DNA of 22,083 bases from an uncultured Lachnospiraceae bacterium. Its GTDB lineage: Bacteria > Bacillota > Clostridia > Lachnospirales > Lachnospiraceae. Under the pieces are notes generated by a model. The model made no database searches, was not told the origin of the DNA, and saw nothing but the letters and a program-made list of their open reading frames with translations. The position numbers and the translations under genes are program-made. Shown piece after piece: positions 20,357 to 22,083 of this stretch. Position 1 is the first letter of the stretch. Each line of letters opens with the position of its first letter. Location of the stretch: the NCBI GenBank assembly GCA_947177925.1, contig CAMWWJ010000013.1:1-22083 (forward strand), read 5' to 3'.

Positions 20357-21907
20357 TTACGCTATATTTCCATTCTTTACGTCTTCAAATTCCTTCAAAA
20401 TCTCATCTGTTGGAGCTTTTGTGCTAAGACTTGCAATCACAATTGCTACAACGCCAATCACAAAACCAATTGCCAGTGAATAGAGTCCTGTACTTGCTCC
20501 TAATGTGATATTTACTCCCTCTCCATTGGCAACAAGAGGGATATAGTCCCAGACAATAACCGTTAATGCACCGGATACAATTCCCGCAACCGCTCCTGCA
20601 AAGTTGGTTCGTTTCCAGAACAGGGATAACAGCACGATTGGCCCAAATGCCGCACCAAGTCCTGCCCACGCATTGGAAACCAGTCCCATAATGGAATTAT
20701 TTGGATTCAAGGCAATGAAATATGCCAGTATCGCTATCACAAACACCGTAATCCTGCTGACTTTTAAAACAGTCTTATTGTCCGCATCTTTTTTCACGAT
20801 TCCCTTAAAAATATCCTCTGCCACGGAAGAGGCGCTCACTAAAAGCTGAGAATCCGCCGTAGACATAATAGCGGCCAGAATACCGCAAAGGAAAATACCG
20901 CCAATCACCGGCAGTTTGAAATCCTGGGTAAACATTTTAATTATCATATTGATAAATACATTTTCAGATTCACTGCCTTCTAATACGCCGGGCAGGTAAG
21001 CTCTTCCCACCACACCGATCACACAGGCAAAAAACAGGGACAATGCAACCCATCCAATTGCAATTCCTTTGGATTTTTTCAGTTCCTTTTCATCCTTTAC
21101 TGCCATAAAGCGCACTAAGATATGAGGCATTCCGCAATAGCCAAGCCCCCAGGCCAATTGGGAAATGATTTCCACTGCCGTAAAAGGCTTCCCGCCGTTA
21201 TCTAAAATATTTAAATAAGAAACTGCGCCTCCTGCTACATTGGTCTGTTCCAATGCAGCCGACAGGTTCCCTGTTCCAACCAGCTTCAAGGCAAGCAAAG
21301 GCACTGCCAAAATAGCAACCAGCATTAAAGTTCCCTGTACAAAATCAGTAACACACACTGCCATAAAGCCGCCCAAAAAAGTATAGACCAGAATAACAAA
21401 GGCACCAATGGTCAGCGCAATTTTATATTCCACTCCAAACACAGAGGAAAACAGCTTACCTCCTGCCGCCAGAGCAGAAGCAGTATAAACCAGAAAGAAA
21501 ATTACGATAGTAACGGAAGAGATAAACAAAAGAATTCTCTTTTTATCATGAAACCTGTTTTCAAAGTAGGTAGGCAGAGTTAAGGAATTATTTGCCCGTA
21601 TCGTATATCTCCTGAGTCTTTTCGAAATAACAAGCCAGTTGAATACCGTTCCAAGAAACAGCCCGATTGCTATCCAGGACTGTCCCGTTCCAAAAGCATA
21701 CACACTTCCCGGCAGGCCCATTAACAGCCAGCCACTCATATCCGATGCCTGTGCCGACAAAGCAGCCACAAACCCGGACAGACTTCTCCCTCCCAGAAAG
21801 TAATCTTCGGAACTATTATTTTTCTTTGCATAAATGGCACCTATGATAATCATGCCGGTTAAGTATAGTGCAAACGCAAGCATTATGTAACCAATTGATC
21901 CACTCAT
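20357..21907 (-). CDS. putP: Sodium/proline symporter PutP
   Basis: A 516-residue membrane transporter of the sodium:solute symporter family that takes up proline with Na+. The PutP signature SAQASDMSGWLLMGLPGSVY is at 51-70. It includes D56 and S58, the counterparts of E. coli D55 and S57 for sodium and proline, and CGILAAIMSTADSQLLVSAS at 341-360 includes S349/T350, matching S340/T341. About 13 hydrophobic helices are seen (LeuT fold), with GLGYCGMPHILVRFM in the middle. The highly polar C-terminus is cytoplasmic. AGGAG precedes the ATG. Substrate is assigned by signature and could extend to related solutes. It is transcribed alone, judging by its own promoter and terminator. Confidence 0.93.
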   Translation of the reverse strand: MSGSIGYIMLAFALYLTGMIIIGAIYAKKNNSSEDYFLGGRSLSGFVAALSAQASDMSGWLLMGLPGSVYAFGTGQSWIAIGLFLGTVFNWLVISKRLRRYTIRANNSLTLPTYFENRFHDKKRILLFISSVTIVIFFLVYTASALAAGGKLFSSVFGVEYKIALTIGAFVILVYTFLGGFMAVCVTDFVQGTLMLVAILAVPLLALKLVGTGNLSAALEQTNVAGGAVSYLNILDNGGKPFTAVEIISQLAWGLGYCGMPHILVRFMAVKDEKELKKSKGIAIGWVALSLFFACVIGVVGRAYLPGVLEGSESENVFINMIIKMFTQDFKLPVIGGIFLCGILAAIMSTADSQLLVSASSVAEDIFKGIVKKDADNKTVLKVSRITVFVIAILAYFIALNPNNSIMGLVSNAWAGLGAAFGPIVLLSLFWKRTNFAGAVAGIVSGALTVIVWDYIPLVANGEGVNITLGASTGLYSLAIGFVIGVVAIVIASLSTKAPTDEILKEFEDVKNGNIA

Positions 21908-21940
21908 TTTCTTCTCCTTTAGTTGATGTATTTTTTACAG

Positions 21941-21971
21941 AAAAAAGCAAGGGCAATATTTTATACCCTTG
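21941..21971 (-). terminator. Terminator-like hairpin in the putP leader
   Basis: On the minus strand, CAAGGG (complement of 21966-21971) pairs with CCCTTG (complement of 21948-21953) around a 12-nt loop, followed by CTTTTTT (complement of 21941-21947). It lies between the putP promoter and start codon, only a few nt after the expected transcription start. It is either an attenuator or a 5' stabilising hairpin; termination of an upstream gene is less likely given the promoter position. Confidence 0.6.
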
Positions 21972-21984
21972 ACTGACTTTTCCT

Positions 21985-22013
21985 ATTATAATATGAGACG
22001 AAATTATCGTCAA
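21985..22013 (-). promoter_or_regulatory. Promoter of putP
   Basis: On the minus strand, TTGACG (complement of 22008-22013, 5/6) and TATAAT (complement of 21985-21990, 6/6) are exactly 17 bp apart. This is the best housekeeping-type promoter in the window. The start near 21978 gives a 70-nt leader. Confidence 0.8.
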
Positions 22014-22025
22014 TCAATTTATAGG

Positions 22026-22055
22026 GGGCAATTTTCAGGGGTGGGCAATTTTCAG
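22026..22055. repeat. Direct repeat GGGCAATTTTCAG x2 upstream of the putP promoter
   Basis: GGGCAATTTTCAG is at 22026-22038 and 22043-22055, a 17-bp period. It begins 12 bp upstream of the putP -35 box. It could be an activator site or chance repetition near the window edge. Confidence 0.45.
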
Positions 22056-22083
22056 TCAGAGGCTCTTGCCATTGGCGCCGGGC

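Overview
This window is from a low-GC Gram-positive anaerobe of the Clostridia, most likely a Lachnospiraceae-type gut bacterium. The call rests on the RpoA and S4 sequence style, the zinc-type S14, strong AAGGAGG ribosome binding sites, and the gene order adk-map-KOW protein-infA-rpmJ-rpsM-rpsK-rpsD-rpoA-rplQ. No sequence search was run. Every complete gene lies on the minus strand, so the biological order runs from the right end to the left.

Right end (about 20357-22083): putP, a sodium/proline-type symporter, has a near-consensus promoter. A terminator-like hairpin sits almost at its transcription start. Next to it (20012-20356) is the control region of the ribosomal superoperon. A promoter overlaps the putP terminator, and a leader of about 240 nt contains a long closing stem with two inner hairpins.

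Centre (about 3265-20011): an S10-spc-alpha superoperon in the order rpsJ-rplC-rplD-rplW-rplB-rpsS-rplV-rpsC-rplP-rpmC-rpsQ-rplN-rplX-rplE-rpsN-rpsH-rplF-rplR-rpsE-rpmD-rplO-secY-adk-map-KOW-infA-rpmJ-rpsM-rpsK-rpsD-rpoA-rplQ. It makes about half of the ribosomal proteins together with the protein-export channel, adenylate kinase, N-terminal methionine processing, initiation factor IF-1 and the RNA polymerase alpha subunit. Several starts were moved from the longest open frame on ribosome-binding-site grounds (rpsJ, rpmC, rplO, rpsM, rpoA). rpmJ (37 codons, GTG start) was recovered by hand.

Most unusual in the centre: (1) five copies of a small palindromic repeat in three intercistronic spacers; (2) bL17 enlarged to 201 residues by an internal insertion of about 70 residues; (3) a 291-nt structured spacer between rpmJ and rpsM, and an extended -10 promoter in front of rpmJ; (4) strong hairpins without U-tracts between secY and adk and between rpsD and rpoA.

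Left end (1-3264): an accessory region downstream of the superoperon terminator. It has three unrecognised genes for a membrane-anchored protein, a small membrane protein and a secreted protein with a hydrophobic C-terminus. The last two are coupled. The first has a promoter preceded by an 8-bp direct repeat at 20-bp spacing, which looks like a response-regulator site. A bidirectional terminator then separates these genes from the tail of a plus-strand gene cut by the window edge.

The superoperon itself is conventional. No novel defence or mobile system is visible. The candidates for something undescribed are the RNA-level structures, the bL17 insertion and the uncharacterised secreted/membrane genes.
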